Assembly: GCA_030620095.1 (NCBI GenBank)
Contig: JAUTXW010003370.1
Coordinates: 2,501 to 66,500, forward strand
Reading direction: 5' to 3'
From: Kuschelorhynchus macadamiae
Taxonomy: Eukaryota > Arthropoda > Insecta > Coleoptera > Curculionidae
Length of the DNA: 64,000 bases
How positions within the stretch are numbered: the first letter of the stretch is position 1; each line of letters starts with the position of its first letter. Positions 37,571 to 48,446 of this stretch are shown here, piece after piece. A program made the position numbers and the translations under genes. The notes below the pieces were generated by a model. It did not search any database. It was not told the DNA's origin and saw nothing but the letters and a program-made list of their open reading frames with translations.

Positions 37571-38884
37571 TTGATCCAAATATTCTATTTTAAATTAATT
37601 TTTTCCCATGTATGATCTATAATAGAGTATGTCATCAACTTAATTTGACTGGTCCACTCTAATTTTTGTTGCCAGCTACTTGTAGCTAACGACAAGGAGC
37701 TCACTTCACGGATACTAGATAAAGACAACAGGTTTACTGTAAACATTTTCTGGTGCCTGAAAAGTTTCTTATTGACAACACCGAATTTGGTTATTTTAAC
37801 CATCAGGTAATTGTCAAGCTATTTGTTATGATATTTGGTGGCAGCATGTCGTGTTTAGGAGTGTAACTATCTACCTGCCTAACTATAAAAAGTATACATT
37901 AGGGTATAAGAATTTTAAGTAAATGTGTGTGTTTTCATGTATTTTAAGGAGATAATCAATATTTATAACGCTGAATATAATTAGCGTAATTGCAACAAAT
38001 CACTGTAATTGATCCAAATATTCTATTTTAAATTAATTTTTTCCCATGCATGATCTATAATAGAGTATGTCATCAACTTAATTTGACTGGTCCACTCTAA
38101 TTTTTGTTGCCAGCTACTTGTAGCTAACGACAAGGAGCTCACTTCACGGATACTAGATAAAGACAACAGGTTTACTGTAAACATTTTCTGGTGCCTGAAA
38201 AGTTTCTTATTGACAACACCGAATTTGGTTATTTTAACCATCAGGTAATTGTCAAGCTATTTGTTATGATATTTGGTGGCAGCATGTCGTGTTTAGGAGT
38301 GTAACTATCTACCTGCCTAACTACAAAAAGTATACATTAGGGTATAAGAATTTTAAGTAAATGTGTGTGTTTTCATGTATTTTAAGGAGATAATCAATAT
38401 TTATAACGCTGAATATAATTAGCGTAATTGCAACAAATCACTGTAATTGATCCAAATATTCTATTTTAAATTAATTTTTTCCCATGTATGATCTATAATA
38501 GAGTATGTCATCAACTTAATTTGACTGGTCCACTCTTATTTTTGTTGCCAGCTACTTGTAGCTAACGACAAGGAGCTCACTTCACGGATACTAGATAAAG
38601 ACAACAGGTTTACTGTAAACATTTTCTGGTGCCTGAAAAGTTTCTTATTGACAACATCGAATTTGGTTATTTTAACCATCAGGTAATTGTCAAGCTATTT
38701 GTTATGATATTTGGTGGCAGCATGTCGTATTTAGGAGTGTAACTATCTACCTGCCTAACTATAAAAAGTATACATTAGGGTATAAGAATTTTAAGTAAAT
38801 GTGTGTGTTTTCATGTATTTTAAGGAGATAATCAATATTTATAACGCTGAATATAATTAGCGTAATTGCAACAAATCACTGTAA
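37571..38884. repeat. Three near-identical 438-bp tandem units
   Basis: Copies are 37571-38008, 38009-38446 and 38447-38884. Differences are few: CATGTATG versus CATGCATG, CTCTAATTT versus CTCTTATTT, CGTGTTT versus CGTATTT, CTATAAAAAG versus CTACAAAAAG, and ACACCGAAT versus ACATCGAAT. Copy 1 begins at the edge of the inverted array, at a shared TAATTGATC. Each unit has a 72-codon minus-strand frame (for example 37585-37803). Confidence 0.97.
37585..37803 (-). other. Unit-internal 72-codon ORF, no known function
   Basis: The minus-strand frame starts MVKITKFGVVNKKLFRHQKM and ends TWEKINLK. It recurs at 38023-38241 and, by homology, about 38461-38679. A PPT-like stretch and AG precede the Met, so an exon origin is conceivable, but I recognise no family. 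Because the 438-bp units are almost identical, its conservation says nothing about selection. Confidence 0.3.
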
Positions 38885-39663
38885 TGAATCGGGCTGAAAC
38901 ATTTCAAAACTAACTTTTGAATGTGTTTATTACCAATTTAAAGCCGATAATTAATATATTATTTATTTATTTTTGTCTCAAACTGGGTATTTTTTCATTA
39001 AATATTCAGGCGTTAAAATTTATATTATTGATAATATGTTGACCGATAGCACGCAGGCTTAGCTCAAGTGCTGTTATACTTGCTTTTTTTTAATACAGAT
39101 ACTAGTACTAGTACTAGTAAAAACACATTATTTTTATCTCAACCAAACGTGGAAATATTAAATAAATTCACTCCCCTAAAGTTGTACTCTTAAACTCAGT
39201 GTGCAATATTGTCTGAAAGACAAGGAGGCCACCAAGATCTCCAGGGATTGCTATACATTTGAATACTTTTGGGAAAGCTATTTTCGTTAGCCTTGTGTCA
39301 GCATCGTCGCATATATTTTTATTACGTATATTATCCGCAAATCAAATTAATATATACAGTCCACTTCAATATTCTATAAAATTTCCCCCTATCTGTCATA
39401 CGAGATGTTTTAATGTATCCATTCAAGCAAAAATGGCAGCAAAATACGGTTAATAACATATATAAAATAGGTATAATAGAATACAGTAAAACGTTAGTGG
39501 ATATTTTTCTTTTTATAAATCAAGTAATTGAAGTATATATAGTAAAACCATTACACATATAAATATAATACATTTCCATTACGCGACAGTAGTAGGTAAT
39601 TATATTTAAAAAAAAACAATCGTTAGTTCCAAAATCCAATATACAGTAAATGTTATCGTATAC
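38885..39663. other. Intron adjoining the donor of exon A
   Basis: AT-rich. It contains a short TACTAG triplet repeat at about 39101-39119. Nothing coding was recognised. Confidence 0.5.
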
Positions 39664-39873
39664 CTGCAGTGCATGCATCCTCTCCTTCAAATGATCTTGT
39701 AACCTATCGTTTGACTCTGAAAGCAGTTTGTCGACTGTAGCAGATAGACGGGAGTTATGATCTTCATTCATTTTCAGTCTTTGGTTAAGTCTTACTAGCT
39801 CAGCGTTTTTCTCATCCAGGTTAGCTTCTAAACGTTGTATTCGATCCTCTGCGGATCCATGACGTTCTTGAGC
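39664..39873 (-). CDS. Liprin-alpha: Liprin-alpha exon A: end of N-terminal coiled coil
   Basis: The exon is 210 bp, exactly 70 codons, phase 0 at both ends. The acceptor reads CTTCTAG before the first Ala codon and the donor is CAG/GTATAC. The protein begins [20 protein letters not shown] and ends with [20 protein letters not shown] then LQ. This matches the liprin-alpha coiled-coil segment that in vertebrate homologues reads EERHGNIEERL and later KLLSESNERLQ. It is a pure heptad-rich helix (Leu/Ile at a/d positions, many Glu/Lys/Arg), roughly residues 420-490 of the full protein by analogy. In the family this helix mediates oligomerisation and binding of active-zone partners. Beyond the donor the frame runs into intron sequence and stops at 39520. 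The preceding exon is not in the window. Confidence 0.96.
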
Positions 39874-40600
39874 CTAGAAGTAAGGTTCATTTTTGATCAA
39901 CTACGAGCCAATTCAGATTTATTAAAAAAATACAAATAGAAGGAAGTTGATTTTAAAAATGTTAATATCTCTAATTATTACCAGCGTTACTTAAAAATTA
40001 ATGAATATTGTACAAAAATGAAAATTAATAAGAGGCACTAATTATTAACTTTAATAACTAGGTCTAGTACTACTTAGTGTAGACAGAATTATATAGTTTT
40101 TAAAAATATCGCCTATTTTTAAATATACTTATATATTTAACTTGCTGTTTCAAATAAAAAATAATTTTGAGGGGTAACTGATATACCAAAATACTCATCC
40201 AAAATTCATTTATGGTTATAATAGTTCTTGAAATTTAATTTATAAATAGTGTACAGGGTGAGTCAACATATTTTGCCTGCAATTTACAGGAGTTACTCCA
40301 GGAATAAAATTTTTAAATAGCAAAGTTGTACAGTTTGTATTAAAGCAATTACAATTTTTTGAGAAAAAATGTTACTGTGTTTCAATGGTTTTATTTTATG
40401 TGTTATCAAAGACCCTATTCCATTTTCGAATTATAAATTCTCCTCAAGATTCTAACTAAACATATTTTATGTTGTAGGTAAGTTCAAAAGTTTCGATATT
40501 AACGACTAAAAGTTGACAGTTTAAGAATTTCAAAGGCTTTAAAATCTAAATGCAAGTAAAGATGTTAAATAAATAGAAATTAATGACCCTCAAAGCAAAA
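39874..40600. other. Liprin-alpha 5' flanking intron, TACAGGGTG motif at 40254
   Basis: AT-rich sequence upstream of exon A. GTACAGGGTGAGTCAACATA at about 40252 is a single inverted-repeat-element end; no partner was identified with confidence. Confidence 0.5.
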
Positions 40601-40614
40601 AGAAATTTGGCCAA

Positions 40615-40800
40615 TCCTAGACACGTGTTGGTGACCTAAATTTCTTTACTACTACAAAAACGAGAGACAAGTACAATTAGCGTCAGCATTATACACAAAA
40701 CCAAACCAGATTCAACCACCAAAAGCAAACAACTGACGTTTGCGGTTCCCGAGAAAATATTCATTTCAGGTTACCAAGAGAACATCTGAAGTCTTTTACT
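40615..40800 (-). repeat. Hammerhead-like repeat family, copy 3 (degenerate)
   Basis: GGCCAATCCTAGACACGTGT is followed by TGGTGACC, GAGACAAGTACAATTAGCGTC, AAACCAAACCAGATTCAACC and TACCAAGAGAACATCTGAAG. These are the same outer blocks as in the 63.6-kb copy, in the same orientation. The catalytic core is altered. Confidence 0.8.
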
Positions 40801-41475
40801 CTCTACTTATTACACGGGGTGGGCGCCCCGTACTCGGCGGTCTCTAACTACTGAACGGTACTTTCTTTTTAAATGTAAATTGCATGATATATGCGGATAG
40901 GTTAGAGGTACAATTCCAAATAATTTTGATGTATACAAGATTTGCCAAAAATATGTGGAATATAAAATTTAATTTTTTTTAAATAGAATAACCTGCATTT
41001 TATTTTATATTTAAATTGTCCATTAAAATATAGGCTAAATATATTAAGAGAAATATTAATATTAAGATTTCTTGTCGTTCAATGTAATACGGGATGTACA
41101 AAAATCAGTGGTGTAATTTTCTCAAATTCAATCCATAATTCGTTATGTTGTTCTGATGTATTTCTTCTATATACGAAATCAAGAGTTAATTCTCAATTTT
41201 CCTATTTGTCATATTGCCTTTGGTATATGTGAAGAGGAGAACTTCTCAACTATGTAAAAATGGATCAATCTGAGGATGCTTCAGCAGCTACCGCTGCTTT
41301 AATTGCAAACATGCCGTATATGTCAATTTTTCAGATAAAAACTAATTATCGAATCTTCTACCCACATATTTTCCGTTTCAAATTAATTTTTAGATTTCAA
41401 TTTTTCTTAATTATTATAACTTTGTTCCCTAGACGCGTTGACAATTTTCAGATTTTTTTCCACAGATCTTAGTGC
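40801..41475. other. Intron, nothing recognised
   Basis: AT-rich except for a short GC-rich patch at 40815-40850. A 70-codon frame at 41260-41472 has no motif. Confidence 0.45.
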
Positions 41476-41479
41476 AATA

Positions 41480-41720
41480 AAAATGAACTAATGTTTCATC
41501 TATCTACCTCAGAAACTGTCTTATTTAGGAAAACATCTTTAGAAGCATTATTGTTTAACATATTCTCACCCGCTCTTTCTGCAATATTTTGACAGATACT
41601 GACGGAAAACGGATTTTTGCAACCCGTTTGCAATTTTATTTACCCACGCAGAGGGTCTAGCAATGTAAACTTTGGTTAATTCAAAAGAGATCTCAAAAAG
41701 ATACAATAAAAAAATGGCTC
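41480..41720. repeat. Dispersed repeat, copy 2 (partner at 16625-16925)
   Basis: It shares CTATCTACCTCAGAAACT, TTATTTAGGAAAACA and GGTCTAGCAATGTAAACTTT then AATTCAAAAGAGA with the copy at 16.6-16.9 kb. Confidence 0.7.
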
Positions 41721-41819
41721 TAGTAAGCAAAGCTAATACGGAACTGCTAATCAGCAGTTATTCAAATTCTAGTTTCGTAGAATAAACTATAAAAAAAATC
41801 AAAATATTTTTAATGTTTC

Positions 41820-42990
41820 GGTGGGGGGCCCTTGGCTCCGTGCCTCGGTGAATGCAATTTGTTTGTTTGATGCCTATGAAACAAAGATGGTTTCCAGAGC
41901 TTTTGATTTACCCTACCAACGAGTATTACCGATTTTTCACCAATTTATTCTGTCCACATTTCCTGTCTTATATGACTCTAAAGGAAAACTGGCAATTCTA
42001 TTTGGCAAACCAAAGAGATTTTTACATTTGAAAGAGCTTTTGCTTGTATCGCATAAAACTAAGTTAAACACATGGGTATAAAACCACGTGTACACAAATA
42101 GTTTTGCTCGCGCTTGTGTTATGTTTTATATAATCCTACAAGCCATTGCATTCAACCGACATATTTGCTGCTTTATCAAAAGAACCTCCAATAATATTAT
42201 GAACTTATAAACGTATCTTTTTTAATCACTTTTGCAATATTGTATATAGATTCAAACCAGTAGATTTCTTAACATCTAGTAGAGATAAAATTCTTTCGTT
42301 AACTTTACTATGATAAACATATCTAGCAACAATAGCGCATTGTTCCCTAACACCATTGTCTTGAATAGATTCAACTTGCACGCTATACTTTTATCTCTTG
42401 AACCTGAGAAGATATTCGGGTCATAACATAATCTGTAAATACTGAACTAACCTGATTAACAGTAGTTTTACTCAAAAAGGCAACCATTCCCCCACGACCT
42501 TTTTTCAGAATTTTATTTTGTCCCGCTTTTGATCTTTTTTGAATATGATTCTTTAAAATGTCATCATACTTAAAAAAAAGCGAGCATAGTTCCAAAAATT
42601 TGCCACTTTTTACGGATGGGTCTGTCTTATTTAACAAAGCGGAACTTTTATATTTACTCCTATATGACATATTTGGCTTGACAATAAACAAAATAATGTC
42701 TATAACTCGGGGTACGATCAACCTATTGGTTACAAATTCATCTCTTCTTAAGTTATAAAACCGATTTTTGGCAGCAAAATATCCTGTAACAGCAAGATAA
42801 TGGTACAATGAACTTCCGTGCTCTTGTACCCTTTGGTAAAATCATCTATCTTCAGTAAAAACTAAAAAAGGATGCCAGTTTCTTAGGAAGCACACACCAT
42901 TGGATAGATAGCTTTTATGGTTTACAAGGTAATTTTGTATATTACGTGTATGTTGTTTCCTTAAAAATGCAGCTTTTCTTGTACTGTTAA
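41820..42990 (-). pseudogene. hAT transposase relic (ZMYM1/DUF4371-like)
   Basis: The minus strand is open from 42808 to 42383. It reads SVKSGKFLELCSLFFKYDDI then LKNHIQKRS (the DUF4371 block sGkFlel...a.yD.vL..Hl), and after a shift VREQCAIVARYVYHSKVNER. Then comes GGSFDKAANMSVECNGL, the catalytic core signature (q.yDGAanMsG...Gl), in which the Asp is kept. Upstream on the same strand RFYQRVQEHGSSLYHYLAV matches the H.. finger-proximal block. Downstream the similarity fades through HVVLYPCV toward 41820. The C-terminal dimerisation domain is missing. Stops and shifts make it inactive. It is co-oriented with liprin-alpha in its 5' flanking intron. Confidence 0.75.
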
Positions 42991-43378
42991 TTAGTGGGAA
43001 GGAGAAATAAAAATACTAATATCACTAAAAGCACGTGAGACTTTCAATAAGTAGCAGGTATAATAGTAACCATCGATCATTTAACTTATAATTAAAAAGC
43101 AAGACATTGATTGCGTTTGATACATCGCGATTACTGCTTTTTTGTCACATGATTATAAAGATAAAGAAGATATTTATTAACTCCCAATATTCCATGAATG
43201 TAATTAAAACACTACTGACGTACAGTTCCACTTTCCAACCTTAATAAAATATATGACACTATCTAATCAAATAAATCATTATCATTTTTATTTTGTAAAT
43301 ATATCGAAACAAATTATGCTTGATAAAAACTTTTCCTTCATCTGAAAAGTCAAAAGCATTAATAAGAATCGAGTTACG
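42991..43378. other. Intron, nothing recognised
   Basis: AT-rich spacer. Confidence 0.5.
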
Positions 43379-43705
43379 ATATACAGGGTGGTTGAAAATT
43401 GTGAAAATATCTTTTTCGAAAATACAAATATTGAAAATAAATATTTTTGAGGCAAAGTAGCATAAAAAGCGATCAGAAATGTCCGATGAAAAAATTAATT
43501 TTTTCAAAAATAGTTTTGATATTGAATATGTTGATAAAATCTTTGACTGAGATGTTCATACCATTTCTTAGCTTAGGAAAAAAATATTAATCATTTCCCA
43601 TCACAGCCTTATGCTACTTAATTAAGTGGATTCAAAAATTTTTTTTTTCGAAAATTCGTATTTCTCAGAATTACATTTTCGCAAATTTCAACCACCCTGT
43701 ATATC
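43379..43705. mobile_element. MITE with TACAGGGTGGTTGAAA inverted ends
   Basis: The left end is GATATACAGGGTGGTTGAAA-ATTGTGAAAAT and the right end is ATTTTCGCAAATTTCAACCACCCTGTATATC. They are near-perfect inverted repeats of about 27 bp around about 270 bp of AT-rich, non-coding DNA. The same TACAGGGTG end appears alone at several other places in the window. Confidence 0.9.
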
Positions 43706-44328
43706 ATAACACGAATGGATTGTGCTTTTCACTTTTCAGATAAACAAAAGCTTTTTTCAAGAATATTTTTTTTCGATACATTTAAATAAAAAAGTTTACA
43801 GGTATAGTTCAGTCCATCTGGGCCGTTGACACACTGTATCACTACAATAGCTTAATACGCACCTTAAACCGAAAAATCACGACTAGTGTTTTTTTGGTTA
43901 TATTTAATTTTTTGTATAATGAAAAACAATCAAATTATCACAGAAACATCCACATGGAGAAGGGCGAAAAAAAACAATAATTATTATTTTAATATTTGTG
44001 GTGTGGCTGCGGCGGGCGGTGAATTCTAGAACTCTAGGAAGGTTTGTCATACCTTTTACTAAATATTAAAAAGCGCGGCTGTAACGCCTCTTAGATATTA
44101 AACCTAACCTTTAAAGCGCATTTTCTGTTTCCAGAGGGCCAACTTTTCTGTCTTTAGGTGGGGCCTACTTGGCATCTTACAGATTGTCAGTTGGCCCACT
44201 CCGACAATGAGATAGATTGAAGCTTCCTAAACTAGCGCTTTATTTCCGTTGAAAAATGTCGTGTTTACTTAACGGGTTTATTGATAGTTTCAGATTATAA
44301 ATTCGAAAAAGTTTAGCGAATATAGACT
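43706..44328. other. Intron, slightly GC-richer near 44000 and 44150
   Basis: Patches such as GGCTGCGGCGGGCGGTGAAT (44004) and GGTGGGGCCTACTTGGCATC stand out from the AT-rich background. No open frame or recognised repeat. Confidence 0.4.
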
Positions 44329-44602
44329 AGACTAGATTAATAGCGAATTATATTTGTGTTCAGAAAACTCTATTGTGAGAAGTTTTTTCAACGAGAATTT
44401 GACACAGTTAGTGAAAAATCAAAGAAAATTTAAACGTGACAAGGCATCTGGCAGTTTCTGTGAATAGACTAGATTAATAGCGAATTATATTTGTGTTCAG
44501 AAAACTCTATTGTGAGAAGTTTTTTCAACGAGAATTTGACACAGTTAGTGAAAAATGAAAGAAAATTTAAACGTGACAAGGCATCTGGCAGTTTCTGTGA
44601 AG
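44329..44602. repeat. Tandem duplication, 2 x 137 bp
   Basis: AGACTAGATTAATAGCGAAT to CTGGCAGTTTCTGTGAAT is repeated at 44329-44465 and 44466-44602 with about one mismatch (AAATCAAAG versus AAATGAAAG). A recent duplication. Confidence 0.95.
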
Positions 44603-45340
44603 TGGCCATCTTAGTTTTATAATGTAAGTGTTTAGAAAATATTTTTTTTTTTCACAAATCAAAATTTTTTAATTACTAACCTCCTAATATTATATTTTCC
44701 ATATGATAACGGCGTTTTGTTAACAATATGCTGATTATTTATTGTGTTTTGAGCCATTTTTATATAGGCGTAAATTTAAATAAGCTCTTCCGAAGAGGTT
44801 GCCAAGTTTTTAATTTCTCTATTACCTTTATTGATTTAGTCAATGTTTGAACTGTATCATTAAATTTTGTACAACAATCATTATCGAAACGAATGTTCCT
44901 CGAACTTTTTGATCTTTTATTTTTTATTGTGTACCTACTTTCCGATATTTCTGCAAAATATTAAAATCGTGCATGTATTACGAGGAGTACACATAATTAT
45001 CTCTTCAGGGCATTTTCTTATGTCTGATGAGATGCGTAAATGTACATATTTCATGGACTAAATTAGATCAAAGAATATTGTAAAAACAAACATAGAGAAT
45101 TTGAATCATAAATTTCTCGATGGTACATTCCATAGCAAATTCATAAAATAACCAGGAATAACCTCGTATGAGGGAAGTTTTGTAAATTTGAAAAAAATAA
45201 CCCTCCGAAATGTTTGCAGATTTTTGGGTTTTAGTGTTATCGTAAATCACCCTGCCAGACTTTACATATCTTCACGTTTTAGCGTCCCTAGGTCCTAGAT
45301 TCTAAAAACATGGTTTCTCAATTCCATCTGTCGGCCTGCC
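44603..45340. other. Intron, nothing recognised
   Basis: AT-rich sequence, no supported feature. Confidence 0.5.
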
Positions 45341-45945
45341 AATCCGTGGCATAGCTAAAAACTACTAAATCGATTGACCACAAATTTTTTTCTAAAATTA
45401 AGGGTAATATGGTGATGACTTGGTAACAAATTGGTGGTCTGGTAAAACGTTAAAAAAACTACTAAAAAACTAACTATCCAGTTTACCTCAAATTTTAGGC
45501 AAAAATCAAGTATTATATCTAAATGAACTAGTAACATTTTAACATAGAACGGAAGCCTTCACGGCTTTGATCAATTAAGAAATCATGGTTCTTGGGAACG
45601 TCGGATAGTAATTCCAATTTGACATGGTCTAATCACAAGAACCACGATTTCTTAAGTAACATTTTGATACGAATCTAAGAAGGCGGCCCAATAAAATGTT
45701 TACAAAATTAGCTTGAAAAAATTACTAATTACATTAATTTTAAATTATGTAGAATATAGAGGTAAACTAGTAAAATTGTGGTACGAATTAAAGATGGGGA
45801 AACAAAACAACGGCCCAATAAAATGTTTAAAAAAACAACGTAAATAAATATTTTTATTCAACTGATTTCAAATTGTGCACAAAAATTAAATGTGATATAG
45901 GGATAAACTGGTACGAATTGAACATTACAAAAAAAGGCGGTAGAG
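45340..45945. repeat. Degenerate tandem repeat with an internal inverted repeat
   Basis: Units of roughly 120-130 bp containing GCCCAATAAAATGTTTA (about 45689 and 45810), GGTAAACTAGTA/GGATAAACTGGTA and CAAATTxTAGxCAAAAAT recur. Inside, TTAAGAAATCATGGTTCTT and AAGAACCACGATTTCTTAA (45575-45655) form a 19-bp inverted repeat with one mismatch. Confidence 0.65.
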
Positions 45946-45951
45946 AGCAAA

Positions 45952-46748
45952 ATGTTTGTCCAGCTTGCTAATAACTTTTCCTTTGGCAGTAAAATTAATA
46001 AAGGAGACATATTCGCGATCTTTGAACCAGTTAAACAAATAATTATTTATGACATACCCAAATCTGATTCGCAAAGCAAAATCAAGCTAACCAAGAATAT
46101 TTTACAAGCTACGGAAAAACACGGGGTCATTTGACAGAAGAAGAGTTTGACAAGACGTAACCTAACGTTTTGTAGCAATTCACAGTAGTGCCTTTTAGTC
46201 AGTGCAATGCTCCCGCCCCTTTTGAGAGATGGAATATTTTAAGAGGTCTTATTTGGAAAACATGCATGGTGTACTTAGATGATGGGATGGTAATGGCTCA
46301 ATCATTCGAAGATCATCTGAAAAACATCCAAGAGGTCTTCAGCCGTTTTAGAAATGCAAATTTGAAATTGAATCCAAGGAAATGTTGCTTGTTCCAAAAG
46401 ACAGTGGAATTCCGGGGACATGTTGTTTGGGAGAAGTCCTGGCAGACGAAAGAAAGATATTGTATTATTTAAAGCTGAACAGAATTAGTGTGTTATATGT
46501 ATGAGCGAAAATTCCTGATTAGAACGAACCATGCTGCATTAAAATGGATTATGGAAATGAAAAATCCAGAGGGGCAGTTAGCTAGATGGCCAGAAAAGTT
46601 ACAACAGTATGACTTTCAAATTAAACATCGATCCGGCAGACAACATAAAAACGCAGATGCCTTATCCAGACGTCCATATAAAAATTGTCAAAAAGATAGA
46701 TCAATGGGAGGGATACGTTTAAAATGCAATCAAAGGATTTATGATTAA
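45952..46748 (+). pseudogene. Ty3/gypsy reverse transcriptase and RNase H fragments
   Basis: The linker frame reads MFVQLANNFSFGSKINKGDI then FAIFEPVKQI, as upstream of RT in Ty3/gypsy pol. After a deletion, QFTVVPFSQCNAPAPFERW is the RT core block (qf.vmPFGLcNAPatFq; Gly-Leu replaced by Ser-Gln). VYLDDGMVMAQSFEDHLKNI carries the catalytic YLDD, followed by LKLNPRKCCLFQKTVEFRGH (k..KC.F....v.fLGH). 46488-46748 gives IRTNHAALKWIMEMKNPEGQ and LARWPEKLQQYDFQIKHRSG then NADALSRRP. This is the RNase H end, with the usual TDH changed to TNH. The connecting RNase H core is absent. It is plus strand, antisense to liprin-alpha, and cannot encode an active enzyme. Confidence 0.92.
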
Positions 46749-46933
46749 GCCAGACCACGCGTGGTCAACAGAGGAATGGCGAGCAGATCAGCTAGAAAAC
46801 CCCGATATTGGACGACGATTTACACGAGAAACAAAGTACCGAAATAACAAAAGTATGGATAGAAATCTGTGACAAAAACTTTGCATTGAAGACGCTGTGG
46901 GCTCAATGGGATTCATTGGTAATTTAAGATGGA

Positions 46934-48010
46934 TTGTTAAAACCAGTCTGGGAAAGTGCTGATGGAAAGACCACTAAAATTCTACTAGCAGTTCCCAGAA
47001 AAAGAATCCAGGACATATTACGAGAACTACATGGAGGAGAATCCGTAAATAAAACTCTGGATAAAGTTCGAGAACCATTTTACTGGACCCACTATCCTGA
47101 AGACATCAAGGAATGGTGCCGAAGATGTTACACGTGATCAACAAGTAAAGGCCCCTAGAAGAAGATATTGGGAACCAATGAAAAAATATAACGTCGGTTT
47201 ACCATTCGAAAGTTGCTGCATTTCCAGAGTCTAATCGAGGTAGCAAATATATTCTAGTTGTTATGGATTACTTTAGTAAGTGGCCTGAAGTATTTGCCCT
47301 CGTAAACCAGGAGGCTACAACAATCGTCCAAGTTTTGGTTGAAGAAGTCTTCAGTAGACATGGAGTTCCTGGAACTTCATTCAGATCAAGGAGGAAATTT
47401 CAAGTGAGCCATCTTTAGGGAAGTTTGGAAATCATACGATACGAAAACCTAGAACAACACCTCTACATCCTTCGCCAGTTAGCATGATGGAACGATTTAA
47501 CAGGGCTATAGAAGAACATCTATCCAAAACTGTTGCCAGAAATCAACGCGACTGGGACCAACACCTACCCTTGTTTCTGTTGGCTAGAGCTGCCCTGTGG
47601 TTTAATGTTTGGATTGCCGAATTAAGAATGAAAAGAAATAAAAGATCATGCTGCTAAGTCCACGAACGTCTTCTTCAAATTCATTACATAACGCGGCATC
47701 TCATAAAATCATCCAGTGATCTAATGAAGACAAGATATGAAATTAGGGCTAACTCAGCTGGTTTCTATGAAAATGACTTGGTTTGGTTGTATGACACTAT
47801 AAGAAAAAAAGGGTTATCTCCAACGTTGTCTCAGCACTGAGAAGGACCATATCGAATAATCAAGAGGATTAATGACTTGGTTTTCGGATATAGAAATTCC
47901 GAAAAGCAAGATGAAGGTGGTATATCTGGACGGACTGACGAAGTATTATTGTCAGGAAGCTGAGCTGATTGGGACGATCAGAATTAAGAGGAAGCATCGT
48001 GACAGTCATG
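46934..48010 (+). pseudogene. Ty3/gypsy integrase fragments
   Basis: 46934-47137 reads LLAVPRKRIQDILRELHGGE then VREPFYWTHYPEDIKEWCRR, the H2C2 zinc-binding region with the second His-Cys pair damaged. About 47225-47350 reads SKYILVVMDYFSKWPEVFAL with the first catalytic Asp. In the next frame SDQGGNF supplies the second Asp, and further on MMERFNRAIEEHLSKTVARN supplies the catalytic Glu. WDQHLPLFLLARAAL follows, as in complete integrases. From 47690 to 47990 the tail (YENDLVWLYDTIRKKGLSP, EGPYRIIKRINDLVF) matches the gypsy C-terminal SH3-like region. Frames shift at least three times. All three acidic residues survive although the gene is broken. Confidence 0.9.
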
Positions 48011-48385
48011 CGAAAACTATCCAAATGGGTCATAAAATGTAAACGTTTAAGTTCGTTTAGCTAGCAGTAAACAAACACGTCATCCTACATGTCAGGTACC
48101 TCCGAGACGAGCGCAGAGTATTCCGGAAGGTTTCCAATGCACATATAAGGCCAAGGGGCGACCCTTTAGGATTAGTCTTATATTAGATGCGTTAGCGTAA
48201 ATATTATTAGTTGGGAAAAAACTCTTGCAAAATTGAAGTCATCTTGAATATTTTAAAAATTTGCACGATATTATATAATACCAGTGAAAAGGCCGAGACA
48301 ATTCTTATACAACAGCTTTTACGCCTCAGCAGTAATGCAATAATCTATTCAACACAAGAAACCTCATCCAATTTGCTTAATCTGA

Positions 48386-48388
<3 letters not shown>

Positions 48389-48444
<56 letters not shown>
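48389..48444. repeat. (TA)n microsatellite
   Basis: About 55 bp of TA repeat downstream of the gypsy relic. Confidence 0.97.

Positions 48445-48446
<2 letters not shown>

Larger units (their letters stand above)
11764..39873 (-). other. Liprin-alpha: Liprin-alpha gene, internal portion (five exons, four introns)
   Basis: This is the span of the five liprin-alpha coding exons in the window; transcription runs from high to low coordinates. Conceptual splicing gives one uninterrupted reading frame of about 366 residues, with phases 0, 2, 2, 0 at the successive internal junctions. Introns are about 7.7, 4.5, 5.4 and 9.4 kb, and all are rich in transposon relics. The family protein (about 1,200 residues) is a presynaptic scaffold that binds LAR-type receptor phosphatases, RIM, ELKS and kinesin-3. 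Here only the end of the coiled coil and the linker are present. No SAM-domain exon or start exon was found, so the flanking introns must exceed 11.7 kb (3' side) and 24 kb (5' side). Family assignment is firm; tissue role is family knowledge. Confidence 0.95.
45950..48010 (+). mobile_element. Ty3/gypsy LTR-retrotransposon pol remnant
   Basis: A single degraded pol runs in the correct order: protease/RT linker (45952-46134), RT (46165-46472), RNase H tail (46488-46748), integrase zinc-binding region (46934-47137) and integrase core (47200-47600), then a C-terminal region to about 48010. The N-terminal half of RT and part of RNase H are deleted. No LTR pair was demonstrated; GGTACCTCCGAGACGAGC... 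with a TATAAGG near 48140 could be 3' LTR. Confidence 0.9.

Noticed and set aside
42383..42808. Host gene encoding a 141-residue basic protein
   Set aside because: The frame matches the DUF4371 part of hAT transposases and continues in broken frames downstream, so it is a transposon relic.
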